A stretch of DNA of 64,000 nucleotides from Flaccisagitta enflata (taxonomy: Eukaryota; Chaetognatha; Sagittoidea; Aphragmophora): positions 7,688,001 to 7,752,000 of the forward strand of contig OZ231128.1 in the NCBI GenBank assembly GCA_965153355.1, read 5' to 3'. Under the pieces are notes generated by a model that saw only the letters and a program-made list of their open reading frames with translations, made no database searches and was not told where the DNA came from. The stretch's first letter is position 1; the number at the start of each line of letters is the position of its first letter. Below are positions 32,554 through 43,921 of the stretch, in pieces. A program made the translations under genes and the position numbers.

Positions 32554-35500
32554 TTATGAGTCCAATTCCAGCCGCACAAGCTTTGTGCGGTCTTTCGTCA
32601 CGATCTTTCCATCTTGGCGTCGAACATGAGCCCTCCGGACATGAGCTGATGATCCTTCGACACCCATGACGCGTCCTAAACTCCAATTGTGACGAGGCAG
32701 CGTTTCGTCCATGACGATGACCATGTCATCGACCGCAAAGTCTCTCTCGGATCTCGACCATTTGCTTCGCGCGTGAAGAAGCGACAAATATTCAACCCTC
32801 CATGATTTCCAAAACGCATCCACACGCGATTGCGCACGCCTCCATTGAATCTTCGCGGAGTCGGCGTCAGAGTTGACGCCTTGTTGCACCAGATCCAGAG
32901 GGGCGTGACCGGATGTTGATGGATTGAGGATATGATTCGGTGTGAGGGCCTCAGAGTCATTTGGATCATCGCTGAGCGCTGTCAGAGGACGGCGATTGAG
33001 AATTCCCTCAACTTCGACGACAGCAGTGTTGAAGGCATTGACGTGGAGGATGGCGCCAGTAGAGATGGAAGCAAGATGGCGCTTGAAGAGACCGACGATT
33101 CTCTCCCACACCCCTCCATAGTGGGGTGTTCTCGGCGTGATGAAATCCCACCGAAGGCCGCGCCGCTGCAATTCGGGAGTTGACGAGCGGTTCCAAGCTT
33201 CCATTTCCTTCTTGAGGATATTGTTGGCGCCAACTAGATTCGTTCCACAGTCCGATGTGAACCGGCGGATTCCTGGGCGCCTTGCTGCAAAGCGGATGAT
33301 TGCATTTACCATCGCATCGGCTGACATGTTGAAGAGCAATTCCACATGGACGGCACGTGACACGAAACAGGTGAACACTGCGATCCACACCTTGTGATCA
33401 GCACGCCCGTTCATTTTGACGAGGAAATGCCCCATGACGTCCAATCCAGTCTCTGCAAAGACAGGCGCAGGATTGACGCGATTTGATGGAAGATTGGCCA
33501 TTTGCTGATTCGCGTTCTTTTTGAAGTTCTTCTGGCATCTGAAGCACGTGTTGACGACGCTCTTGACAGCCTGAAGACCTTTTGTAATCCACACGAATTG
33601 GCGTAATTGGCACAATGTGTGCTTTGCACCCGCGTGAAAATCATTATGATGATGATGGCGAATTAATGATTTCACATTCTCGTCTTTTGGCGGAAGGATG
33701 AAGGGAAATTTAGCGTCATGTGCGATGTCGGCATTTTCCAATCGGCTGCCGACGCGAAGAATGCCGTCGTCATCGACGAAGGGGTTCAACTTTCGCATCT
33801 CCTTGTTTTTGATGATAAAGTCATGACGGCTTTCTGGCTTAAAGACCTTTCCCAACTCCAATTGTTCGAAAACGTCGGAATAATGTTGCCGCTGCGTTGA
33901 CTTGACGAGCTGTTTGCGCGCCTCCTCCAAGACGTCTTGCGTCACTTCCGGTTTAGGAAGAAGATCCTTTGCTGCTTGTGTCTTCGCCCTTGGATACGCT
34001 CTCCATCTTTTGACTGCGATGAGAACCATGCCGATGATCCGCAATTTATGCATCCATTTTCCCCGAGAAGCTGCTGCAAGAAGTATCGCGTCAGCCACTT
34101 GTTTCTTTTCACTCTCAGTCGCATACAGAGCGGCGACCTGTGCAGAAATAGGGCACGTCGCGATGTTCGTCTTTGGCCATTGATCTTCGGGAAGACGCAA
34201 AAATGCAGGACCGTGATGGAATTGACGCCACTTTTCGGCTTCATGGGCCTGGATGCCACGACTGCAGTGGTCAGCTGGGTTGTTTGACGAGTCAACCCAA
34301 CGCCACTGCAGAGGATCAGACCCACTATGGATCTTGGAGAGACGATTGGCGAAGAATACAGGCCTCGGTTTTGCCGGATTGTAAATCATCTTCAGTGCGG
34401 ATTCAGAATCAGACCAAAATCTGACGACAAGATTGTCCAAGTCGATGGTCCTTCCGACGAAGCGTTTGAGCTGCACTGCTTTTTCTGCGGATACAATCTC
34501 GACTCGTGGAACGCTGTTATGATGAGAAGCACGTTTTGGATTGAGTGGGATGACATGAGATTTGGAGGCAAGGAATGAAATGTGAACATCTCCATCTCGA
34601 TTGACTTGACGTCGATATGCAACTGCTCCATATCCGCCTTTTGGAGCCGCATCGCAAAAGAACTCGATTGTGACTTCCGCAATGTCGCTGTTGTCGACGC
34701 CGCCATTCCACCAGCGTTCAATTCGGTATTGTTGTAGAAGAGGCCAAGATGAAGTGTAGCGGAAGAAAGATTCCTCGACGCTCTCTTCCAAGGGCGAATC
34801 CCATCCCACTTCCTGTGGACGACAGAGTTGAAGATGTCGTCTGCCGATGTATGCGCTTGGACTCCAAAATCCCAATGGATCATAAAGTTTGGCTTGCATG
34901 GAGACCAATTGACGAGGTGTTTTTGCTCTAAGAGTTTTGAATTCCTCGTCGCAGATGAAGATGAAGACGTCTTCCGCCGGAAGCCATGAGACGCCCAACA
35001 CCTTCGTCGGAGCATCATCTTGCTTATCTGAGATGGGAATTGGCACGTTCGGATCTCCATCCATCAATTGCCGCGCGTTGCTTTTCCATTTCACGAGATC
35101 CATCCCGCCTTCAGCCATCGCCGCCACTGCATCCACCTTCAACTGCAGTGCTTCGTCGACCGAATCCCCACCCCCACTTCCGTCGTCGACGTAGAAGCCG
35201 TAGCGAATAAGATCGTAGACGTTGTAGGGATACTTGGGCCGGATTACTTCAGCATGCTTTCTGACGGTGAAAGATGTGACGAATGAGCTGGATTGGCTGC
35301 CGAAGACATGTGATAAGAACAGATTCAAAATTGCTTCTCGTAGAGTGCGGTCCTTGAACCAAAAGAATCTGAACAGATCAGCGTCGTCAGGGTGGACGCG
35401 GATCTGGTGGAAAAACGCCTTTATATCACACATAAAGGCGACTTTCCACCGACGAAAACGCATGAGGATGTCCATCAAGCTGTTCATCAAGTTTGGACCT

Positions 35501-36606
35501 CCGACGAGCAAATCATTGAGTGAGATCCCGTCGGTCGCCGCACGCGCATCGTGGCATACGCGCGTTTTGCCGCGCAATTCCACAATGTGAAGTGGTAAAT
35601 ACCAGCGCGGCTTCTCAATGCCGTCGTCGTCGTCGACGCTGTCAATCTCAATCGCCACTCCCGTCTCGTAAAATTTCTCGATCTCACGGAAGACTCTTTC
35701 TTTGAAGGCTGGATCACGCTTGAAGCGAAAACGTTGGTTACCGAGCCGCTTCATCGCAGTAGGTCGTGATTTCACTCTTCTCAGAATCTCCATGATTTTT
35801 TCGAGATAAAATTTCCATGTGACGGGAGCAAAATATTTTTTCACAATTGGGCAAAAATATGTCTTTTCCTCTAACATTTTGCACGCTCTGATATTCTCAA
35901 GGGAATCGCCCATCTCCTCTTGCGAGACGATTGATGATGCAAAGTCATGGTAGAAGATGCGGTCAATGTTGCTGTTGAGGACGCGATTGTCGAGGATGCA
36001 ATCGATGCTGTCGTGGAGGACGCGATCATCCGTTGCGATAGCATTGACCGATGCAAAATCTCGCCCCCTCTTCCCCGTTTTTCCACATACAGTCCAACCG
36101 AATAAACATCTGAAGCAAGTCAAGGATCCTGAAGGCCCTCGGCGGATTTCCTGAGCGACGGCGGCATCCGCATGCGCCGCTCCGATGATCATCATAACGC
36201 CGCCTTCTGCTTCTGGAAACTTTATATCTCTGATGTGGGGTTGGTCGGATAGGTCGCGGAGAAAAGGAGGAATGTCGCGTTCACTCGTTAACAGATCACC
36301 CACCAACGCGTCGTTGACGTCGACGACATATTCCTCGTCGACCGACTTCATGGTGAATGATGCGATGAAACGATCCTCAACAACATGACTTCCCACAGTA
36401 ATCACCGTCATTTGCACTGTTTTTGTTGGAATCAGAAGACTGCGAATGACACTGGTACTGATCACGTCGCGATCAGCGCCTGAGTCGATCATAGCGTATA
36501 TCGTCCTCTGCGCACCCGAAGAATTGTTTATGATAGTCACTGGAACAATCGGACGGACAACGTCGTCGAATGAAGAGACGGACCGCGACGTTGCCGTCGC
36601 CGCCAG
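32554..36606 (-). CDS. pol: BEL/Pao Pol: protease, RT, RNase H, integrase
   Basis: 1,350 codons without a break, same frame as the preceding knuckles. AMIDSGADRDVIS near the start is the aspartic protease (DUF1758 type, DSGA). RT shows FMCDIKAFFHQIRVHPDD and YGFYVDDGSGGGDS; YVDD is the catalytic pair. RNase H shows EFFCDAAPKGGYGAV, RVEIVSAEKAVQL and FWSDSESALKMI. Integrase has HHNDFHAGAKH and CFRCQ zinc ligands, then GLDVMGHF, TSDCGTNLVG and HYGGVWERIVGLFKRH (D-D-E). The C-terminus (FWKSWRVEYLSLLHARSKW, HNWSLGRVMGVEG) is DUF5641. All catalytic residues are present, so this may be functional. Confidence 0.92.
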   Translation of the reverse strand: MAATATSRSVSSFDDVVRPIVPVTIINNSSGAQRTIYAMIDSGADRDVISTSVIRSLLIPTKTVQMTVITVGSHVVEDRFIASFTMKSVDEEYVVDVNDALVGDLLTSERDIPPFLRDLSDQPHIRDIKFPEAEGGVMMIIGAAHADAAVAQEIRRGPSGSLTCFRCLFGWTVCGKTGKRGRDFASVNAIATDDRVLHDSIDCILDNRVLNSNIDRIFYHDFASSIVSQEEMGDSLENIRACKMLEEKTYFCPIVKKYFAPVTWKFYLEKIMEILRRVKSRPTAMKRLGNQRFRFKRDPAFKERVFREIEKFYETGVAIEIDSVDDDDGIEKPRWYLPLHIVELRGKTRVCHDARAATDGISLNDLLVGGPNLMNSLMDILMRFRRWKVAFMCDIKAFFHQIRVHPDDADLFRFFWFKDRTLREAILNLFLSHVFGSQSSSFVTSFTVRKHAEVIRPKYPYNVYDLIRYGFYVDDGSGGGDSVDEALQLKVDAVAAMAEGGMDLVKWKSNARQLMDGDPNVPIPISDKQDDAPTKVLGVSWLPAEDVFIFICDEEFKTLRAKTPRQLVSMQAKLYDPLGFWSPSAYIGRRHLQLCRPQEVGWDSPLEESVEESFFRYTSSWPLLQQYRIERWWNGGVDNSDIAEVTIEFFCDAAPKGGYGAVAYRRQVNRDGDVHISFLASKSHVIPLNPKRASHHNSVPRVEIVSAEKAVQLKRFVGRTIDLDNLVVRFWSDSESALKMIYNPAKPRPVFFANRLSKIHSGSDPLQWRWVDSSNNPADHCSRGIQAHEAEKWRQFHHGPAFLRLPEDQWPKTNIATCPISAQVAALYATESEKKQVADAILLAAASRGKWMHKLRIIGMVLIAVKRWRAYPRAKTQAAKDLLPKPEVTQDVLEEARKQLVKSTQRQHYSDVFEQLELGKVFKPESRHDFIIKNKEMRKLNPFVDDDGILRVGSRLENADIAHDAKFPFILPPKDENVKSLIRHHHHNDFHAGAKHTLCQLRQFVWITKGLQAVKSVVNTCFRCQKNFKKNANQQMANLPSNRVNPAPVFAETGLDVMGHFLVKMNGRADHKVWIAVFTCFVSRAVHVELLFNMSADAMVNAIIRFAARRPGIRRFTSDCGTNLVGANNILKKEMEAWNRSSTPELQRRGLRWDFITPRTPHYGGVWERIVGLFKRHLASISTGAILHVNAFNTAVVEVEGILNRRPLTALSDDPNDSEALTPNHILNPSTSGHAPLDLVQQGVNSDADSAKIQWRRAQSRVDAFWKSWRVEYLSLLHARSKWSRSERDFAVDDMVIVMDETLPRHNWSLGRVMGVEGSSAHVRRAHVRRQDGKIVTKDRTKLVRLELDS

Positions 36607-37197
36607 TCATGCCGTGACGTTAGAAGAGATCACTTCCGTAGGATTGGCTGCCTCCGCCGTCGACGGAGCTGTTGGTGCTACTGCAGCCGCATCCTCTGAC
36701 TTGTTGAAGGGAGCCAGCGGTACTTTATTTCCCTGCTTATTCTCTCCTTTCTTCTCTTCCTTTTCTTCTTTCTTGTAGGTGCGCCCGTGGAGAATTGTTG
36801 TGTGCCGCTTCTTGCAGATATGGCAAGTTGGTCTGTTCGCGCATCCTTTAGCGTTGTGTCCTGGCGCGAGGCAGTGGAAGCAAAGACGACGAGACATGAT
36901 CTTTTGAACTCTCGCGTCCACTTCCAACTCTAACAGCTGATGACACTCTTCTGTTTGATGCATTCCACTGCAGACGTTGCAGCGGTCCGTCGACTGCATC
37001 TTTTGCTTGCCATTGGTCAAAGCATCCTCATATGATGATGGCGCTTCTTTTTCTGTCGTTGCGACTGCTGCCACTGACGCTGTTTTGCAGCTTGCACCTT
37101 TGTTGCGCTGAATCACCGCCCATGTTTCAATCATGTTGACCAAGTTGTCGAATGAAAATGATTGTCCTTTCTGGGCTGCTTCATGTTGCTTTTCCAA
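36607..37197 (-). pseudogene. gag: BEL Gag, nucleocapsid segment with zinc knuckles
   Basis: CNVCSGMHQTEEC, CFHCLAPGHNAKGC and CHICKKRH are CCHC-type zinc knuckles, which bind RNA. The segment ends at TGA (36607-36609). The pol frame continues in the same frame immediately after, with TGA followed by CTG. Confidence 0.75.
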
Positions 37198-37223
37198 AAT
37201 TTATCTGCAAGATGAGGGACCCT

Positions 37224-38336
37224 CTATTGAGGATTTCCCTGCAGCAGCTCGTCACGATAGCATTGTTGCACTTCTCCACAGGTCCTCGCAATCTTCTTTG
37301 CCTTTTGCAGCCTTGCAGACAAATTGAAATGCCTTGCATGGTCGGCCGACTGGATCTTCGCCTCCGCGACGATTTCGTTGAACAGCGCCGCAATGTTGCA
37401 GCGCTTTGCCATAAAGACGACGTCCATTTTTGCGAAGGCGTCGTCAATCTCTTCTCTTGCTGTCGTTTCAGTTGCACCAATCGTCGCAGTTTCGATGATC
37501 TCCTTTGCCGGACCAGCAAACCACTTAGGCAATTCCAATAAAATGTCCATTTGCGTCAAGCCTTCATGCTTTTCAGCATCTTTGAACTTCCTCTTCCACA
37601 TCATGAAATCGGTGGATGAAAGCTCCTGCAGAGGCTTCTCAGGTCTTGCTCTCTCCAATGCTTTGAGGCCGACCTCCCTTGCTCGCATGTGATCGTTGTA
37701 CGCCGCTCTCTCCAAGAACATGTCCAGAGCCGGATTGTTGGGCATCTGTACGTGGACTTCCGGTTGACGGGCTACTTGATGATGCTCCACTTGATGATAC
37801 GCTGGGGTTTGTTGGGTAAACGCGTATTGACCCCCGACTTTGACCGGAGATCTCTTTTTGGTGGTTTTCACACTCCACCCAACTTCTTCTTGCTGATTCA
37901 TTTGTTGTTGACGATCATCTTGATGGAATCGGGGAGCATCAAAATCTTGGCGGACGTACTGTCGCTTTTGTTGTTCTTCTTTGCGTTGTTTCTCTTCTTC
38001 TCTCGCTGCGGCAAGGTCAAAGTCTCTCTGCTGAATCTGCATCCTCAAACTATCCACTTCTTGCTGCAAACGTTGATTCTGCTGGATGACTTCCGCTTGA
38101 GGCGTTGCTAGAGGCGCTTGTGCTACTTTTGGCGCTTTCGGCTGCGATCCACTCATTGTCTTCTTGGGGGCGACTTTTCTTCTCTCCTTATCTTGCAGCT
38201 GCTGCGCCAACTTCGCGTCAGCGGCCTCCTGCCTCTGCCTCCTGCGCATCGCCTCCGTTGCATCACCTCCGCTTCCGGCTATGTTGAAGACCTTTTCCTC
38301 TTGACGGGGAAGCCAGTCTCCCTCTAGCAGAACCAA
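37224..38336 (-). pseudogene. gag: BEL Gag, capsid segment
   Basis: The frame starts with a charged helix (AMRRRQRQEAADAKLAQQLQ), then a Gln-rich coiled-coil-like helix. A capsid-like region follows: LSSTDFMMWKRKFKDAEKH, LELPKWFAGPAKEI, ARTCGEVQQCYRDELL. This fits the helical Gag region of BEL/Pao elements. Homology moves to the next frame near 37210 by one base. Confidence 0.7.
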
Positions 38337-40098
38337 TCTGCTTCTCGAAGATCACTTCCGGTGCGGTAGGGAGAATCGTTGCTGCTGGGGTTTGATGATG
38401 CTGATAATGATGCTGTTGCTGTTGTTGAAACCGTTGCTGCTGCCACTGTTGATGTTGGAGCTGCTGCTGCTGGTCAGGATGTTGTTGCTGCTCATTCTGC
38501 TGCTGCAGTTGATGCTGTTGCTGTCCTTGCTGCGGCTGCTGCTCCGACCGTTGCTGCTGCTGCATCGGCTGCTTGACGAACGTTTCCACTGGCTGCACAT
38601 GATGTTGCTGCAAGTTCGAATTGAAGATAGATCGACGGTCCTTTGACGGATGCTGCGGCTGCTGCTTGTCCAGCTCAGACAGTTGTCTAAGCTTCACATC
38701 TCGCTGCTCTAAAGCTCCACCAATACCGCCGTCGTTCAGGCTATTCCAATGCTTTCGTTGCATCTCTGCCGCATTGTTGAATACTCCTGCCCTTCTATCC
38801 TCATCTCGCTGCTGCTGCTGGCGAAAGTTGCACATTCTGTCGTATAACTCTTTGTCTTCTTGTGATGAGCTTCGCTGTTGGAATCCCAATGGCACCGCGA
38901 TCGGCGCCTTTGGAGCTGTTGCTGCACCACCACCTTCACCTTCAGCCATCATGCGCAGTCGTTGTTCTGCAAGGCGTTGTTGTCTCGCTTCTTCTGTTTC
39001 TTCACTGACATTCATGCTTTCGACAGGATGGTTATTTGACGCTGGAGGATCCACTACCACCGCTGGGATCGCGGCGGAAGGTTGCTGTTGTTGCTGCAGT
39101 TGCTGTTGCATACGTTCTCCTGCATTATTTTGCCGCTGTTGTTGTTGTTCTTGCGGCTGCGTTGCCGGTTGATGTTGTTGCAGCCCTTGTTGTTGTTGCT
39201 GTTGTTGCTGAAGTCGCAAATCTTTCTGATGTTGATGCTGTTGTTGCTGCTGCTGCTGTTGCTGCTGTTGATCGTGTTGTTGCTGTTGTTGAGCCACAGG
39301 TTGTGGCGCCGGCTGCAGGATCTGATGTTGTTGTTGGTCTTGTTGATGAAATTGTTGGAGTTGCTGCAACTGCTGCTGCTGCAACAGCTCTTGCTGCTGC
39401 CGTTGAGCTGTCGTTTGCTGCTGCTCCTGCGGTCGGTGGAGTTGACGTTGCTGTTGGAGTTGCTGCTGCTGCATCTGCAATTGATGCTGCTGCTGTTGCT
39501 CCTGTTGCTGTCGCTGCTCCTCCTCACGTTGTTGCTGCTGCATATCGTTTATCAGCCGACGGCCTTGTCGCATTTCTTCCTCTAGCTGCCTACCCCATCT
39601 GTCTCTCTCCGCACTCCTGTTGATGAAGCGTCGCCTCGCCCTCTCCTGCGGCGTCAGTCCGTTGATGATCCCGCGACCTCTTGCGAGAGCATCGGCGTCG
39701 TCGAGATCCGCAAGCATGTCGTCGGCCTGCTCCATCGGAGACGCACGCGCAGGTTCGATTTCCGATACCAAATCTGAAACCCACTGATTGACTGCATCTC
39801 CTCCTTGGATCGGCGGCAAATCTAAAAATTGGCCGCCAGTTGGAGATTGCGCACCATGTCGAGGGATTGGAAGTGGTAGATACTCGGATCCGTCGGGGTT
39901 TGGCAAAGACGTCCGCATCCTTGGTGTTGGAGCGCCAGTAATATTGTCACGGGCGGCATGAGTGTCAGTTGGGAGACTGTTCCATGAGAATTCATTGACG
40001 GGTCTTTTACGATTCCCGATGTCGTTGTGCATTGCGTTCACGATGTCGGCGTTGGAAGGAAAACCCTCTGGATAGTTTTCACGATCGAAGAAACGCAT
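38263..40098 (-). pseudogene. gag: BEL Gag, polyglutamine segment
   Basis: The start of the frame (about 40098-39550) is balanced coding-type sequence, for example NQWVSDLVSEIEPARASPME and LTPQERARRRFINRSAERD. Then come about 1.1 kb of CAG/CAA runs giving long Gln/His tracts. Several shadow frames over it read as Leu, Asn or Ala runs. The frame ends at 38263 and overlaps the next one by 74 bp with a one-base step. Gln-rich tracts in Gag are unusual for BEL/Pao. Confidence 0.65.
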
Positions 40099-40346
40099 GG
40101 AGTTCCATTCGCGCCGATTCGACGCAGAGTGGACGCCGCGAATCGAAGAGGGTCGCCGGGCATCGAGTCGAGCGCCATTTGCCTTGCATATGATATAAAG
40201 TCGTAGACCATATCCCGAAGGCCGTGTCGAGCGCCATCTGATTCACAGGCGGCGTCGTCGAAATCATTGGTCCCTTCGGCGCAAGCGGCAACGGCGTCGA
40301 AAAGGCGCCGGCATCCTTCCATCTCCGCCGTAATGTCGTTCCTCAT
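40038..40346 (-). pseudogene. gag: BEL Gag, first segment
   Basis: From ATG 40344-40346 the frame reads MRNDITAEMEGCRRLFDAV, then GLRDMVYDFISYARQMAL. The frame is open upstream to the LTR but without an ATG. It leaves the coding homology at about 40090, where the next frame takes over by a one-base step. Confidence 0.6.
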
Positions 40347-40512
40347 TGCGCGCAAACGATTTGACCTCGGACACTGATTCAAACCGAAGTGAGATACGCG
40401 AGATGACGTTGAAGCAGTCGAGACGGTGTGTCGTTGCGCGCGGCTGCCATTGTCCAATTGTTTTCGGAGGTCGAAGATGGAAAGAGTCGAGTCGTTTTTT
40501 AAATTGTTGAAA

Positions 40513-41426
40513 TATAAATTACGCCCACGAGTTTCAACTGGCACTGTCTATGAGCGTCTAGCTGACTGACGACTTGTGGTGAAAGAAAGTTGGCCGATTG
40601 GAAAATAGGAAGGCGATCGTCTCGTTTATTCCATAAAAATTTCAACAACTGAGAGAGGGGATAAAATAAAAGGGAAAGTGGGCATTAATAGTGATCAGCA
40701 AACGCAAAAGATAACATGAAATCGAGACAGGACACAATAAAGGACAGAAACAGCACATAACAACATGTTCATCTTCTTCAGAGCCCATGCCATTTGATAA
40801 TACCTGCCCCTGCCCCGGCCCATCCCATTAAATTCATCCATATCATCCCCATAGTTAGCTGATCGGGCAACGATAAAAAACCATACTAAAATCCGGAGAT
40901 AAAAATGCAAAAACGCAAAAAACAAGAATAACAGACTGGAAAACAAGATAAAAACAACATCACTAAAACAAAGACGCGTCTATAAAACTTACTTTTAGGC
41001 CCACTTTCGTTGGTTTCAACCCACAGTCTGTCGATGTCAAACTAACGTTAATTGTCCGTTCATAAGTTTATCTGCAATAAAAAGATGAGAGATTATTGAA
41101 ATTAGCAAATTCCAAGGGCACATTCAATCAATCACAAAAAAATCAATCAATCACTTTAGGAAGCAATGCCGTAAATAAATAAAATCAATCAATCCAAAAA
41201 TTGGGTGAGACGAAGACGAGTTACGTATGTTTGTTTACGTAATAAAACAAATGGCACAAAATACATGACGCACCCATATGGTGCCCCATCTGGCCCTCAT
41301 TGTAAAAAATGGCGAGAAACAAAAGACATTGGCATTGAATGAAAAGAAAAGAGAAAAAGCCAAAAGCACGCAAAAGAAACAAAAAGCACACATACTTAAT
41401 TGACGGACGGACATACATTTCTAACA
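40513..41426 (-). repeat. 5' LTR of inner BEL element
   Basis: Minus strand begins TGTTAGAAATGTATG. It ends TTTATA rather than CA, so the exact border may shift by a base into the target duplication. Confidence 0.93.
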
Positions 41427-41431
41427 AAAGT

Positions 41432-42863
41432 TCTTGGGCGTTCTAGAGCTAAATTTGAGTGGCCTTGCACGGGCAGTTTTGACATCAATCACTGGAGACT
41501 TTGGATAAAGGTTCGAGGTTTCTTACCCCATTTTGATCCCAAGGTTTTGCCTTTTTTCAATATAGGTACATTTGTTTCCATTTAGATTGAGCAAAACCTT
41601 CCCATTATCTAGGTTTACGATTTGTCCAGTCTCACGTGATTGAATCAAAGCGCCAACTTTACCATAAGAGACAGAGAATTTTGAGGGGTCACCTTTATCA
41701 AAACAGGATCCAGTTTTACGTTCATTCAAAACGGAATCAAGGCATTTTAAAGTGTTTGTCGGTGGGATAACATTTTTGAAACATGCTACAAGATTATGCT
41801 TCCTAATGCACGCATCAGAAGACCTAATATCATCAATCGCGTTTTTTGCGTTTGCTAATGGAACGTCCGTTGGAATCAAAAATCTAAAATTCTTAGACAA
41901 GTCGTTTCGAGAGACAAGCATGTTATCAGATGTTTCAATCAAAGCCACTTCTTGAAAAACCGGGTCTTGTGAAATAATCGGGTACGTGACAACAAAAGTA
42001 ATACTTTTATCAGTAACAGAATGGATTGACAATTTTGATAGAGAATAAAGATAGATTGGCGCAACGCGGTAAAGAGTGTAATCAAAATTTTTGGCTCTTG
42101 TCATGTGTTCGAGCGTAACAATATCTAATACATAGTGAGTCAAAGAATTCATCATTGCTGCCTCCACCAGCCTATCAAAATAAATTTCCATTTTGGTAAT
42201 CTGTTCGTCCAATTTCATAGTTAATACGTCACAGGAGTGAGTTTCCTCTAGTTTGTTCACTTGCTCTACAATCAAATTACGATGGATGCCCAAAATTTCG
42301 TCCTCTTTAAAGAGATATTGCTGATTTTGTGTAAAAGAGCGTTCATCCATCATAATTTGATCCAATTTCCCTTCCATGTCAGACAACTTCTGCTTTAATT
42401 GTCGCAAACGATAATCAGTATAAAAATATGAAGCCCCCGTTACAACTAAATCCAAAAGACCAAGTGCAACTGCAAAACCGTTGTTAGACCTTGTACGTCT
42501 GTTGTATCGTGATGGATTTTTAAGATAAAAATTAAGGAATTCCTGATGATCCTTAATGTCTCGAATACGCTTTATGAGAAAATCAACACTTTGACCCCAG
42601 CGAGACTCTATCTTAGAAAGACACTTTTGACCATTCTCATCCTCTTTGTTATCATACCCATTTTTTATCATTTGTGGCAAAATCGAGTTCACCCCTAAAT
42701 GCAGGTAGAGAACGCCGTCTCCTTTCATTTCAAGTACCTTTCCTTGAAGCTCAATTGCTTTGCAGCCGTGTTCATCAGCCAAGAGAACCGAGTCTGACTG
42801 GGAATTGACCACTGAGATCGAGACCAGGAATAGAAACGCCATGACCTGAAACCAAATGACCAT
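41432..42863 (-). pseudogene. env: Env-like glycoprotein, N-terminal part, disrupted
   Basis: ATG at 42861-42863; open for 446 codons to TAA at 41523-41525. MVIWFQVMAFLFLVSISVV is a signal peptide. About residue 122 has RRTR, a furin-type site, followed by NNGFAVALGLLDLV, a hydrophobic Gly/Ala-rich stretch placed like a fusion peptide. A coiled-coil-like helix follows (LRQLKQKLSDMEGKL). This architecture is that of class I-type fusion proteins of insect errantivirus or baculovirus F kind; sequence similarity was not tested. The same frame stays open beyond the TAA to the BEL insertion at 41432. The gene is broken twice, by the stop and by the insertion. Confidence 0.75.
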
Positions 42864-43921
42864 TGATTCTTCTCAGAGAAAACATATAAAAGGACGCCAC
42901 ACACACTAATGATTAGTTGTGAGAGAAGTTATGAAAATCCACTTGCATAAATTCGACAATCTCTACGAAAAAATTCGCGAAAAACACGTATTTTTTTCTA
43001 CAAAGCATAGTAAATTTACAAATAACAATGCGCATAAATATTAAATATGTAAAAATTGTAGCTACAACAAACGGGATTGATTAACAATTTGTGAAAAGTA
43101 ACAGTGAAAAATTAACATAAATAGTAATTGTTTCTCTATTTCGACTACTGGAATAACAATTTTGTTACCCAAATCCATGGGATATTAACCAAATACATGT
43201 GGCCTTACTGTAAACACAGGACTACTTGTCCACTCCACCGAGTGAAAGCACCACAATAACAAAATATGTTAATTACTTTGGATTACCGAGTACTCTTGGA
43301 CTAACACTTGTATACAACTCAGAATCAAAACTTCCACGATGCCGAGTACATTTTCATCAGACTTGGACTACAGGTACAATGTCGAGTACAATTTAAACCA
43401 GTTACCTTTTACATCACTGGACTACAGGTACATTGCCGAGTACAATTTAAACCAAATCTGGACTACAGGTACAACGCAAAGCAACCAACTTGAAACTGAC
43501 TTTGCAACAAGAGGCCCCTACAGGTGTAATTCCAACTGCGCACAACCAGTCATCAAGATATTAAACAATATTAATAAGATAGACAATGTGATTAAATAAA
43601 TAATCCGATTTCCTAAAAGGCTTCACTTGTATCAGTTCGAGCTCCAACCAAGCAAACCAACACCAGTTGACCAACACCAGCTAACCAACACCAACTAACA
43701 AACACCAGCTAACCAACACCAGCTAACCAACACCAGCTAACCAACACCAGCCAACCAACACCAACTAACCAACACCAACTAACCTCAACTAACCAACACC
43801 AGCTAACCAATATCAGCAATCCAACATTAACAAAATGATTATAAACCTTAAAACCGACTGCCAAAGCAAATTCATTAAATAATATAAATAGATGTAAAAT
43901 GCGTGTTTTTTGAATAGTATC
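42864..43921. repeat. Spacer between env and antisense gene; two minisatellites
   Basis: 43340-43480 has three units built on GGACTACAGGTACAATG and AGTACAATTTAAACCA. 43640-43825 has about 14 units of CCAACACCAGCTAA. The rest is AT-rich with no gene seen. Confidence 0.8.

Larger units (their letters stand above)
28095..41426 (-). mobile_element. Inner BEL/Pao LTR retrotransposon, inserted in env
   Basis: LTRs 28095-29008 and 40513-41426 are 914 bp each and differ at only two sites (near 28520/40938 and 28542/40960). AAAGT is duplicated at 28090-28094 and 41427-41431. On the minus strand the LTR starts TGTTAG, typical of BEL/Pao. The internal order is gag, zinc knuckles, protease, RT (YVDD), RNase H, integrase, DUF5641, then a third ORF. 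The insertion is younger than the outer element it interrupts. Confidence 0.93.

Noticed and set aside
39036-39623. Plus-strand Leu/Val/Ala-rich frames over BEL gag
   Set aside because: They are antisense shadows of CAG/CAA polyglutamine codons.
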